From: Collinsella sp.
GTDB lineage: Bacteria > Actinomycetota > Coriobacteriia > Coriobacteriales > Coriobacteriaceae
Assembly: GCA_019414265.1 (NCBI GenBank)
Contig: DXMJ01000034.1
Location: 1-15,719 of the forward strand
DNA length: 15,719 nt
Direction of reading: 5' to 3'
The position numbers and the translations under genes were made by a program. The notes beneath the pieces are model-generated. The model was given only the letters and a program-made list of their open reading frames with translations, was not told the DNA's origin and did not search any database. Every line of letters begins with the position of its first letter. The first letter of the stretch is position 1. Shown here piece after piece: positions 1 through 6,488 of this stretch.

Positions 1-1429
1 TGCCGTTGGCGTCGATGTCGAAGGTGACCTCGATCTGCGGCACGCCGCGGCGGGCAGCCGGGATACCGGTCAGCTGGAACTTACCGAGCGATTTGTTGTC
101 GCGGGCAAGCTCGCGCTCGCCCTGGAGCACGTTGATCTCGACGCTGGTCTGGTTGTCGGCAGCGGTGGAGTAGACCTCGGTCTTGGAGGTCGGGATCGTG
201 GTGTTGCGGTCGATCATCTTGGTCATGATGCCGCCCATGGTCTCGACGCCCAGCGACAGCGGGGTAACGTCGAGCAGCAGGATGCCCTCGACGTCGCCGG
301 TGAGCACGCCGCCCTGGACGGCAGCGCCGTCGGCAACGACCTCATCGGGGTTCACGGACATGTTGGGCTGCTTGCCGGTCATGGTCTTGACGAGCTCCTG
401 GACAGCGGGCATACGGGTGGAGCCGCCGACGAGGATGACCTCGGTCAGATCGGAGAGCTTGAGCTTGGCGTCGCGCAGGGCGTTGGTGACAGGCTGCTTG
501 CAACGCTCGAGCAGGTCGCGGGTGATCTTCTCGAACTCGGCGCGGGTCAGCGTGTAGTTGAGGTGCAGCGGGCCGGACTGGTTCATGGTGATGAACGGCA
601 GGTTAATGGTGGTCTGCTGGGCGGCGGAGAGCTCCTTCTTGGCGTTCTCGGCGGCCTCCTTCAGACGCTGCAGGGCCATGGGGTCCTGGCGCAGGTCGAC
701 ACCGTTCTCCTGCTGGAACTTATCGGCCATCCAGTCGATGACGCGCTGATCCCAGTCGTCGCCGCCCAGGTGGTTGTCGCCCGAGGTGGACAGAACCTCA
801 AACACGCCGTCGGCGAGGTCGAGGATGGAGACATCGAAGGTGCCGCCGCCCAGGTCGAAGACCAGGATGCGCTGGTCGGTGCCCTGCTTGTCCAGGCCAT
901 AGGCCAAAGCAGCAGCGGTCGGCTCGTTCACGATACGCTTGACGTTGAGGCCGGCGATCTTACCGGCGTCCTTGGTGGCCTGACGCTGGGCGTCGTTGAA
1001 GTAGGCCGGGACGGTGATGACGGCGTCGGTGACGGTCTCGCCCAGATACTTCTCGGCGTCGGCCTTCATCTTTGCGAGCGTCATGGCGCTCACCTGCTCG
1101 GCGGTGTAATCCTTGCCCTCGATGTCGACGACGGCGCGGCCACCCTGGCCCTCCTTGACCTCATACGGCACGGTCTTGATCTCGGAGGTGCACTCGGAGT
1201 ACTTGCGGCCCATGAAGCGCTTGATGGAGAACACGGTGTTCTTGGGGTTGGTGACAGCCTGGTTCTTAGCGGCCTTACCCACGACGCGGTCGCCGTCGGC
1301 ACGGAAGCCCACGACGGACGGGGTGGTGCGGTCGCCCTCGGCGTTCACGATAATGGTCGGAGAACCGCCCTCGAGAACGGCCATTGCGGAGTTAGTAGTA
1401 CCAAGGTCGATACCAAGAATCTTACTCAT
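1..1429 (-). CDS. dnaK: Molecular chaperone DnaK (Hsp70), 3' end cut off by the window
   Basis: This is the ATP-dependent Hsp70 chaperone, which works in the cytoplasm with DnaJ and GrpE to fold and refold proteins. The visible 476 codons cover the whole nucleotide-binding domain and the start of the substrate-binding domain. The N-terminal phosphate loop reads GIDLGTTNSA (residues 6-15). Further on come IVNEPTAAALAYG, the second phosphate motif VFDLGGGTFDVSIL, the adenosine motif ILVGGSTRMPAV, and LLLDVTPLSLGVET at the linker. DnaK is usually 600-640 residues, so about 130-160 residues, including the helical lid, lie beyond position 1. The start is the ATG at 1429-1427, preceded by AGAGGG eight bases upstream. 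No complete ORF appears because the stop codon is outside the window. I saw no perfect CIRCE or HAIR heat-shock operator upstream. Confidence 0.98.
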   Translation of the reverse strand, partial: MSKILGIDLGTTNSAMAVLEGGSPTIIVNAEGDRTTPSVVGFRADGDRVVGKAAKNQAVTNPKNTVFSIKRFMGRKYSECTSEIKTVPYEVKEGQGGRAVVDIEGKDYTAEQVSAMTLAKMKADAEKYLGETVTDAVITVPAYFNDAQRQATKDAGKIAGLNVKRIVNEPTAAALAYGLDKQGTDQRILVFDLGGGTFDVSILDLADGVFEVLSTSGDNHLGGDDWDQRVIDWMADKFQQENGVDLRQDPMALQRLKEAAENAKKELSAAQQTTINLPFITMNQSGPLHLNYTLTRAEFEKITRDLLERCKQPVTNALRDAKLKLSDLTEVILVGGSTRMPAVQELVKTMTGKQPNMSVNPDEVVADGAAVQGGVLTGDVEGILLLDVTPLSLGVETMGGIMTKMIDRNTTIPTSKTEVYSTAADNQTSVEINVLQGERELARDNKSLGKFQLTGIPAARRGVPQIEVTFDIDANG

Positions 1430-1456
1430 TAGAAATTCCCTCTCTCTTTTGCGTTC

Positions 1457-1486
1457 GCGCCGCCTCGACGGTCTGTCGCGCGGCGC
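1457..1486 (-). promoter_or_regulatory. GC-rich hairpin in the dnaK 5' untranslated region
   Basis: In the dnaK mRNA sense, GCGCCGC (1486-1480) pairs with GCGGCGC (1463-1457). Inside these arms CGAC pairs with GTCG around an AGACC loop. The structure ends about 14 bases before the AGAGGG ribosome binding site. It could stabilise the mRNA or modulate translation. It does not sequester the start codon, so it is not a classical RNA thermometer. The pairing is visible in the sequence; the function is inferred. Confidence 0.4.
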
Positions 1487-1849
1487 TTCGGCTTGTCTTT
1501 CAGGATGTAGTGTATCCCCTTATGGACCGGAATATACAAAATCTAAGTCAATTCATATAAGATTTCTTATCTCTGAGAGTTTAGGTTCTTAAATGCGCAG
1601 GTAGATGCGCTGATTGAGTTCTCGGCAAATCTATTGAGATCTATGTAGAGTTGACTGAGGTGCGAGCCTGAAACTGTGTCCCGCTTTGGACGTGGATTAC
1701 GGGATGCGGTTTCCGCAAGCACGCTCAATCGCCCTATATTTCAAGTCACCTATAGCTAACATTTGCGCAGCTCAACGGCCTCACCTGCATATTTTTTAGT
1801 AAGCCGCGGCATACTCGGCGAACGGTATGAAGATGCCGGTCAGAGGGTA

Positions 1850-1877
1850 TTGCAAACGGTCGCTCCCGTGGTATGTT
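1850..1877 (+). promoter_or_regulatory. Probable sigma-70-type promoter of the ferredoxin gene
   Basis: A -35 box TTGCAA (1850-1855) is followed after 16 bases by TATGTT (1872-1877), preceded by a TG extended -10 dinucleotide. Transcription would start near 1884, giving a leader of roughly 55 bases before the ATG at 1939. The more upstream in-frame ATG at 1873 lies inside this -10 box, so it cannot be the start if this promoter is used. Confidence 0.55.
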
Positions 1878-1938
1878 TTTGCCCGAATCAAACCGGCGCG
1901 CATCGTCTGTAGCGTCGGTCAACAGAGAGGAAACTACC

Positions 1939-2124
1939 ATGGCTCATCCCGTAATTGATGCCGACGAGTGCATCGCTTGTGGCGTTTGCGTCGACTCCTG
2001 CCCCGCTGGCGTTCTGGAGCTCCAGGACGTCGCTACCGTCGCCGACGAGGACTCCTGCGTCGCCTGTGGCGCTTGCCAGGACGCTTGCCCCGCTGGCGCG
2101 ATCACCGAGATCGTCGAGGAGTAA
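1939..2124 (+). CDS. 2[4Fe-4S] ferredoxin, clostridial type
   Basis: This is a 61-residue soluble electron carrier. Two cluster-binding motifs are perfectly visible: CIACGVCVDSCP with cysteines 11, 14, 17 and 21, and CVACGACQDACP with cysteines 40, 43, 46 and 50. The two halves are clearly internal duplicates. The length matches classical clostridial ferredoxins (about 55-60 residues). Such proteins pass low-potential electrons among pyruvate:ferredoxin oxidoreductase, hydrogenases and similar enzymes in anaerobes; the actual partner here is not indicated by neighbours. The start is the ATG at 1939, with AGAGAGG eight bases upstream. An upstream in-frame ATG at 1873 would add 22 unrelated residues and falls in the promoter. 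The gene is monocistronic, ended by a strong terminator 40 bases downstream. The coding sequence is rich in GCC, CTC and GAC codons, suggesting high expression. Confidence 0.96.
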   Translation: MAHPVIDADECIACGVCVDSCPAGVLELQDVATVADEDSCVACGACQDACPAGAITEIVEE

Positions 2125-2165
2125 CAACTCCCCCACTTGCACACTCAAAAGTACACCGTGCACAA

Positions 2166-2208
2166 AAAAGGAGGCTTCCGCATCGCCGCGGAGGCCTCCT
2201 TTTGTTTG
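2166..2208 (+). terminator. Intrinsic terminator of the ferredoxin gene
   Basis: The arms 2166-2181 (AAAAGGAGGCTTCCGC) and 2188-2203 (GCGGAGGCCTCCTTTT) form a 16-bp stem with one U-G pair and a 6-base loop, followed by a T-rich run ending TTTTGTTT. The A-rich 5' side means it could also work in the opposite direction, stopping leftward nad operon transcripts. Confidence 0.93.
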
Positions 2209-2243
2209 TATAGGCAGCTAATTGGGGACGGGGCTACCTTGGC

Positions 2244-2310
2244 AGTTGCGGTGGAATAGTTCCTGGCTCATTGCTTAGGTGCCGATTGTAGGAACTATTT
2301 CACCGCAACT
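2244..2310. repeat. Long inverted repeat (21-bp arms) at the convergent ends of the ferredoxin gene and nad operon
   Basis: The left arm 2244-2264 begins AGTTGCGGTG and ends AATAGTTCCT. The right arm 2290-2310 is its reverse complement at 20 of 21 positions. The single difference (G2254 opposite T2300) becomes a G-U pair in rightward RNA. The 25-base spacer contains GGC and GCC that could extend the pairing. There is no T-run after either side, so it is not a standard terminator. It follows a complete terminator and lies 19 bases from the niaR stop codon. It resembles a REP-type dispersed palindrome or an mRNA 3'-end stabiliser. Confidence 0.75.
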
Positions 2311-2328
2311 TATAAATACAGTATCGGG

Positions 2329-2874
2329 TTAGGACAAATCATCCTCGTAGGGCATTAAATCGGCAAGGTAGCCCTTCTCCTTGAGTATGGCCTCGATCTC
2401 GTCGAGGGTCTGCTCGTCCTCCGCCGCGATGCGATGGAAGTGGTAGCCGCTCGTCACCGTCAGCAGCGGAAAACTCTTGCCGCTGGCAATACCTTCCAGA
2501 TAGCGCTCGATATCGCGACGATTGCGAATGTCCAGATCGGCTGTGATCTTGCCATACACGCGATGGTTGACGATTACATTGAGCACGGCACCACCCGCGT
2601 CGACGATGCTCGTGAGCTCGTCACCTGCCTGCTCCACGCCATGGTGCACCTTGACCAGGCGCGTGGGCACGGCGGGGCTGCTGGGGGCCTCCTGCAGCAC
2701 GTAGCCGCGATTGGTCGCCACGATATCGTGCCCATCGGCGCGCAGCAGGGCGATGTCTTGCACGACAATCTGGCGGCTCACACCCACCTCACGAGCAAGC
2801 GCACTGCCCGAGACAGGGTCTTTGGCTCCCTCGAGCACGCCCATGATGGCACGGCGACGCTCGCGGGCGTCCAT
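2329..2874 (-). CDS. niaR: Niacin-responsive NAD biosynthesis repressor NiaR
   Basis: This 181-residue transcription factor has an N-terminal winged helix-turn-helix (residues 5-60, with GSALAREVGVSRQIVVQDIALLR as the DNA-reading part, followed by the wing NRGYVL) and a C-terminal 3H domain (about 74-175). The 3H histidines are visible: VKVHHGVEQAGDEL (H77/H78, E86), NHRVYGKI (H104) and SGYHFHRI (H145, H147). H78, E86, H145 and H147 correspond to the metal site I recall for the Thermotoga homologue TM1602. The family represses de novo NAD synthesis and niacin transport when niacin is present. Its ATG overlaps the nadC stop codon by one base (TAATG), so it is translationally coupled and is the last gene of the operon it probably controls. 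It likely binds the palindrome at 6238-6281. Confidence 0.93.
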   Translation of the reverse strand: MDARERRRAIMGVLEGAKDPVSGSALAREVGVSRQIVVQDIALLRADGHDIVATNRGYVLQEAPSSPAVPTRLVKVHHGVEQAGDELTSIVDAGGAVLNVIVNHRVYGKITADLDIRNRRDIERYLEGIASGKSFPLLTVTSGYHFHRIAAEDEQTLDEIEAILKEKGYLADLMPYEDDLS

Positions 2875-3734
2875 TATTTACCGTCCAGCAGACGAAGGTG
2901 CTTAAGCGAGAGGTCGAGAATCGGCGCAGAGTGCGTCAGCGCCCCCGAGCTGATAAAGTCAACGCCCAGGTCGGCGAGCGCGCGGATATTGCTGGCGTCC
3001 ACGTTGCCCGAGCACTCGGTCTTGGCGCGACCGGCGATAAGCTCAATCGCGGCGGTCATGTCGTCATGGGTCATGTTGTCGAGCATGATGATATCGGCAC
3101 CGGCCTCAACTGCCTCGCGCACCATATCCAGGTTCTCGCACTCAATCTCGACCGTCGCGGTAAACGACGCATGGGCGCGCGCCATCTCAATCGCGCGTGC
3201 CACGCCACCGGCGGCGTCGATGTGGTTGTCCTTGAGCATGACAGCCGTCGACAGGTTATAGCGGTGGTTGCTGCCACCGCCGATCTCGACTGCAGCCTTC
3301 TCGAAGACACGCATGCCCGGCGTGGTCTTGCGCGTGTCGACAAGCACGGTCTTGGTGCCCTCGAGCGCAGCCGCCATCCGATGCGTGTAAGTAGCGATGC
3401 CGCTCATGCGCTGCAGGTAGTTGAGCGCCACGCGCTCGCCCGAAAGCAGTACGCGCGCATCGCCGCGCACCTGGCCCACGTGGTCGCCGGCGTGCACCTC
3501 GTCGCCGTCGGCAACATCAAACAGCACCGAGCTCTGCGAATCCAGCAGCTCAAAGGTGCGAGCGAACACATCCAGGCCCGCGATAATGCCATCGGCCTTG
3601 GCGATAAGCTCCACCGTGGCGGGACGCGCCGTGGGGCACACGCTCGCCGTGCTCACGTCCTCAAAGGTAATGTCCTCGCGCAGAGCCTGCAGAATCAGAT
3701 CATCGACGACGAGCTTCATGGTAATGGGATTCAT
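2874..3734 (-). CDS. nadC: Nicotinate-nucleotide pyrophosphorylase (quinolinate phosphoribosyltransferase)
   Basis: This 286-residue enzyme converts quinolinate and phosphoribosyl pyrophosphate to nicotinate mononucleotide, with loss of CO2 and pyrophosphate. The family signature DTRKTTPGMRVFEKAAV is followed by GGGSNHRYNLS and the phosphate-binding MLKDNHI. IECENLDMVREAVEAGADIIMLDN and the closing VDFISSGALTHSAPILDLSL are also typical of the barrel domain. The N-terminal sandwich domain contains ALREDITFEDVS, as expected. Length is normal. The ATG at 3734 lies just past the nadB stop codon, with GGAGGAG six bases upstream inside the end of nadB. The stop overlaps the niaR start by one base. 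It is the third enzyme of the leftward nadABC operon. Confidence 0.97.
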   Translation of the reverse strand: MNPITMKLVVDDLILQALREDITFEDVSTASVCPTARPATVELIAKADGIIAGLDVFARTFELLDSQSSVLFDVADGDEVHAGDHVGQVRGDARVLLSGERVALNYLQRMSGIATYTHRMAAALEGTKTVLVDTRKTTPGMRVFEKAAVEIGGGSNHRYNLSTAVMLKDNHIDAAGGVARAIEMARAHASFTATVEIECENLDMVREAVEAGADIIMLDNMTHDDMTAAIELIAGRAKTECSGNVDASNIRALADLGVDFISSGALTHSAPILDLSLKHLRLLDGK

Positions 3735-3737
3735 GGT

Positions 3738-5114
3738 CTACTCCTCCACGGCCTGCGTGCCGGCGGCACGGGCCAGATCATCGATTGCAAGGTTATCGGA
3801 ACTCAGGGCGCGATGGTGCCCATCGAGCGCGGGCTCGCCCGTCTGCTCCACGGCAAGCGACTCGCCGGTACGCATACGCCAAGCGGCGCGACGACCCCAG
3901 ACCAGCGCTTCGAGCAGGCTGTTTGATGCAAGGCGGTTCTTGCCGTGAACGCCGTTGCAGGCTGTCTCGCCCGCGGCGTAGAGCTCGGGCATCGAGGTGC
4001 GGCCGTCCTTGTCGACCCACACGCCGCCCATAAAGTAATGCTGCGTGGGTGTGACGGGAATGGGCTCGTCCAGGATGTCGCGGCCGTCCTCCAGGCAGCG
4101 TGCGCGGATGTTGGCGAAGTGCCCGGTCACCACGTCGCGCTCGACGGGGGCAAAGCTCAGCCACTCGTGCTCGGTACCGTCCTGCTTCATCTGCTCGCGA
4201 ATGGCGGCGGCGACCACATCGCGCGGCTGAAGCTCATCGGTAAAGCGCTCGCCGGCGGCGTTGAGCAAAATCGCGCCCTCGCCGCGGCAGCTCTCGCTGA
4301 TCAGGAAGGTGCGGCCCGGTTGCGGCGAGAACAGACCCGTGGGGTGAATCTGCACGTAGTCCAGGTGCTCCATCTTAATGCCATGCTCCTGAGCGATGTA
4401 GCAGGCATCGCCCGTGAGCTGCGGGTAGTTGGTCGAATGGTCGTATACGCCGCCGATGCCGCCCGTCGCCCACAGCGTGTGGCGGGCATGGATTTTAAAC
4501 GGCTCGCCGGCATGCACGCCCTCGGTGACATTTGCCAGCTCGTCGGCGGGACGAACCGAGTTGTCCTCGTCCACGGGAACGGCGACGACGCCGGTGCACA
4601 CCGTGGCGCCGTCACGCTCGCCCGTCAGGATGTCGGTCATGGCCACGTGCTCCAAAATCTGCACGTTATCCAGCTTGCGAACGGCCTGGAGCAGCTTGGT
4701 TGTGATCTCCTTGCCCGTAATGTCGGCATGGAAGGCAATGCGCGGGCGGCTGTGTGCGCCCTCGCGGGTAAAGTCGAGGCTGCCGTCGGCCTTGCGCTCA
4801 AAATCCACGCCCATGGCCAGCAGGTCGTTGATGACCGAGCGGCTCGAGCGGATCATGATGTCGACGCTCTCGCGGCGGTTCTCGTAGTGGCCGGCGTGCA
4901 TGGTGTCCTCAAAGAAGGCATCATAGTCGGAGCCTTCAGGCAGCACGCAGATTCCGCCCTGCGCGAGCATCGAGTCACACTCATCGACAGCGCCCTTGGA
5001 GAGCATGATCACGCGCGTGCTCGTCGGCAGATTGAGGGCCGCGTACAGGCCCGCCACGCCGCAACCGGCAATGACAACGTCGCACTCCATATCGGGGTAT
5101 TGTTTGGTTTCCAC
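3738..5114 (-). CDS. nadB: L-aspartate oxidase, short form
   Basis: This FAD enzyme oxidises L-aspartate to iminoaspartate, the substrate of NadA. The Rossmann motif GCGVAGLYAALNLP starts at residue 17. DSMLAQGGICV, SCRGEGAILLNAAGERF and the flavoprotein signature YAAGETACNGVHGKNRLASN identify it within the succinate dehydrogenase/fumarate reductase flavoprotein family. I chose the GTG at 5114-5112 because GGGAGAGG lies six bases upstream. An ATG at 5159 would add 15 residues but has no ribosome binding site and falls inside the 5133-5167 palindrome. The resulting 458 residues are shorter than the E. coli enzyme (about 540). Only about 50 residues follow the GRRAAW segment, so the C-terminal helical domain is missing. 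Shorter NadB forms occur in anaerobes, where fumarate may be the electron acceptor; that part is inference. Confidence 0.94.
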   Translation of the reverse strand: METKQYPDMECDVVIAGCGVAGLYAALNLPTSTRVIMLSKGAVDECDSMLAQGGICVLPEGSDYDAFFEDTMHAGHYENRRESVDIMIRSSRSVINDLLAMGVDFERKADGSLDFTREGAHSRPRIAFHADITGKEITTKLLQAVRKLDNVQILEHVAMTDILTGERDGATVCTGVVAVPVDEDNSVRPADELANVTEGVHAGEPFKIHARHTLWATGGIGGVYDHSTNYPQLTGDACYIAQEHGIKMEHLDYVQIHPTGLFSPQPGRTFLISESCRGEGAILLNAAGERFTDELQPRDVVAAAIREQMKQDGTEHEWLSFAPVERDVVTGHFANIRARCLEDGRDILDEPIPVTPTQHYFMGGVWVDKDGRTSMPELYAAGETACNGVHGKNRLASNSLLEALVWGRRAAWRMRTGESLAVEQTGEPALDGHHRALSSDNLAIDDLARAAGTQAVEE

Positions 5115-5132
5115 AGGAATCCTCTCCCTTGT

Positions 5133-5167
5133 AATGTGACATAAGGGACTGTCCCTCATGTCACATT
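5133..5167. repeat. 35-bp near-perfect palindrome between nadA and nadB
   Basis: AATGTGACATAAGGGAC (5133-5149) and GTCCCTCATGTCACATT (5151-5167) are reverse complements at 16 of 17 positions around a single central T. It begins three bases after the nadA stop codon and lies about 18 bases before the nadB start. In mRNA it would form a strong hairpin with almost no loop, so it probably acts as a cruciform, REP-type element or processing signal. No T-run follows on the minus strand, so it is unlikely to be a complete terminator. Confidence 0.8.
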
Positions 5168-5170
5168 GGC

Positions 5171-6196
5171 TTAGCGCGCCGCGTACTCGAGCATGCGGTC
5201 GAGCGTGAGTTTGGCTTGGTCGGCAGCCTCGTCCGACACGCCGATCTGCACCTCGCCCTCGCCCGTCTCCAGGCAGCGCACGAGCTTTTCGAGCGTGATG
5301 AGATCCATGTTGACGCAGGTGGGTTGCACCGCGGGGAAGTAGAACTTTTTGCCGGTGCCCTCGCAGCGGCGCTCGAGCTCGTAGAGCACGCCGCGGACCG
5401 TCACGATGATGAACTCACTCGCGTCCGAATCCTCGGCGTACTTGATGATGCCGGCGGTGGAGCCGATGTAGTCGGCCTCGGCAAGGACGTCGGCCTTGCA
5501 CTCGGGGTGCGCCAGCACGAGCGCATCGGGATGCGCCTCCTGCGCGTCGACAATCTGCTCGACGGTGATGATGTGATGGCGCGGGCAGTAGCCATTGTTG
5601 AGGATGACGTGCTTTTGGGGCACCTGCTCGGCTACGAAGCGGCCCAGGTTTTGATCGGGGATGAACAGGACGTGCTGCTGCGGCAGCTCGGACACGATCT
5701 TGACGGCGTTGGAGCTGGTGACGCACACGTCGCTCCAGCTCTTGATCTCGACCGTCGAGTTGACGTAGCAGACCACGGCAAGGTCGTCGCCGTACTCGGC
5801 GCGCGCCGCGTCGACCGTCTCGCGCTTGACCATGTGCGCCATGGGGCAATCCGCACCCGGCTCGGGCAGCAGCACGGTCTTGGTGGGGTTGAGCAGCTTG
5901 GCGCTCTCGCCCATAAACTCCACGCCGCACAGCACGATGGTCTGCTGCGGCAGGCTCTTGGCGAGCTTTGCCAGGTAGAAGCTGTCGCCGACGTAATCGG
6001 CAACGGCTTGGACCTCGGGCGCCACATAGTAGTGCGCCAGGATCACCGCGTCACGTTGGGTTTTTAGTTGCTGAATGGCCTCGACGAGCTCTGCGGGCAC
6101 CAGTGCCGCGCGCTCCGTTGCCGTCGTTGCCGATGCTAGGCCGGCCGCGATATCGCGTGCAAGCTCCGACGCATCCATGTTCGCGCTCTGTGCCAT
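5171..6196 (-). CDS. nadA: Quinolinate synthase A
   Basis: This 341-residue [4Fe-4S] enzyme condenses iminoaspartate with dihydroxyacetone phosphate to quinolinate. Signature segments are AHYYVAPEVQAVADYVGDS, GVEFMGESAKLLNP, VCYVNSTVEIKSWSDVCVTSSNAV, the HPECK region and GSTAGIIKY. The three cluster cysteines are most likely C117 (GADCPM), C204 (NNGYCPRHH) and C294 (QPTCVNM), judged by comparison from memory with other NadA proteins. I chose the ATG at 6196, five bases after AGAGAGGGG. The TTG just before it is too close to that ribosome binding site. This is the first gene of the operon, 36 bases downstream of a promoter that overlaps a perfect palindrome thought to bind NiaR. A 35-bp palindrome follows the stop codon. 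Confidence 0.97.
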   Translation of the reverse strand: MAQSANMDASELARDIAAGLASATTATERAALVPAELVEAIQQLKTQRDAVILAHYYVAPEVQAVADYVGDSFYLAKLAKSLPQQTIVLCGVEFMGESAKLLNPTKTVLLPEPGADCPMAHMVKRETVDAARAEYGDDLAVVCYVNSTVEIKSWSDVCVTSSNAVKIVSELPQQHVLFIPDQNLGRFVAEQVPQKHVILNNGYCPRHHIITVEQIVDAQEAHPDALVLAHPECKADVLAEADYIGSTAGIIKYAEDSDASEFIIVTVRGVLYELERRCEGTGKKFYFPAVQPTCVNMDLITLEKLVRCLETGEGEVQIGVSDEAADQAKLTLDRMLEYAAR

Positions 6197-6231
6197 CAAG
6201 GCCCCTCTCTTTTGGCGAATCTTGGGGCTTT

Positions 6232-6260
6232 AGTATGACACCTAGGTTTACAGCTGACAA
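6232..6260 (-). promoter_or_regulatory. nadA operon promoter
   Basis: On the minus strand, TTGTCA (6260-6255) and CATACT (6237-6232) are separated by 17 bases, with a TG dinucleotide giving an extended -10. The -35 box lies at the centre of the 6238-6281 palindrome and the -10 box abuts its end. A repressor bound there would block RNA polymerase directly. Confidence 0.65.
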
Positions 6261-6281
6261 GACAGCTGTAAACCTAGGTGT
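6238..6281. promoter_or_regulatory. Probable NiaR operator, perfect 19-bp-arm palindrome
   Basis: ACACCTAGGTTTACAGCTG (6238-6256) and its exact reverse complement (6263-6281) flank the 6-base spacer ACAAGA. Read on the minus strand the core is TTACAGCTGTCTTGTCAGC, which fits the general form of NiaR boxes (inverted ACAG/CTGT halves around a TCTTG-like centre) as I remember it. It overlaps the nadA promoter, and niaR is the fourth gene of that operon. The arms are longer than a single operator usually needs, so two dimers may bind. Confidence 0.75.
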
Positions 6282-6488
6282 AAAGTTGAAATAAAGATTC
6301 AATCATGCGACAGGTCCATTTTCGAACTGGCAAGCTGAGGATAGCCGAGCTCTCGATAGCGCAGGAGGCATCTTTCGCCACCGCAATACCGCTCGGCGCG
6401 AGTTGCGCACCGTGAGGCACGAACGGGCGCTCCCCCGCGAGTGGTCCGCGCCCAATGTGGCAAAATCGAACTACTAAGGGGGCTCAGA

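Larger units (their letters stand above)
1430..1938. other. Divergent intergenic region between dnaK and the ferredoxin gene
   Basis: These 509 bases contain no convincing gene. The dnaK side (about 1520-1600) is AT-rich and carries a 14-bp palindrome, ATAAGATTTCTTAT, at 1557-1570. A TTGACT box lies on the minus strand at 1551-1546, but no good -10 sits at the right spacing, so the dnaK promoter is not pinned down. The ferredoxin side holds a recognisable promoter at 1850-1877. A short hairpin, TGCGG-TTT-CCGCA, lies at 1705-1717. I looked for the CIRCE sequence TTAGCACTC-N9-GAGTGCTAA and the HAIR sequence CTTGAGT-N7-ACTCAAG and found neither. A 64-aa leftward ORF (1746-1940) has no ribosome binding site or recognisable content and is left out. 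Confidence 0.7.

Noticed and set aside
563..1432. Rightward 289-codon open frame opposite dnaK
   Set aside because: It is the antisense shadow of a strongly conserved gene in high-GC DNA, with low-complexity valine/glycine/leucine-rich content and no known motif.
1430..1700. Search for CIRCE or HAIR heat-shock operator upstream of dnaK
   Set aside because: Isolated ACTCAA- and TTGA-like pieces occur, but no inverted pair with correct spacing was found.
1746..1940. Leftward 64-codon open frame in the dnaK-ferredoxin gap
   Set aside because: It covers the ferredoxin promoter on the opposite strand, lacks a ribosome binding site and has no recognisable sequence.
1888..2163. Leftward frame opposite the ferredoxin gene
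   Set aside because: The sense strand has two perfect cluster motifs; the antisense frame is a mirror of the internal duplication.
2898..3926. Rightward 342-codon open frame opposite nadC and the end of nadB
   Set aside because: It lies antisense across two real genes and shows no recognisable protein features.
3945..5144. Rightward 399-codon open frame opposite nadB
   Set aside because: It is fully antisense to nadB, rich in alanine, glycine, valine and histidine as expected for a reversed GC-rich frame, and has no domain.
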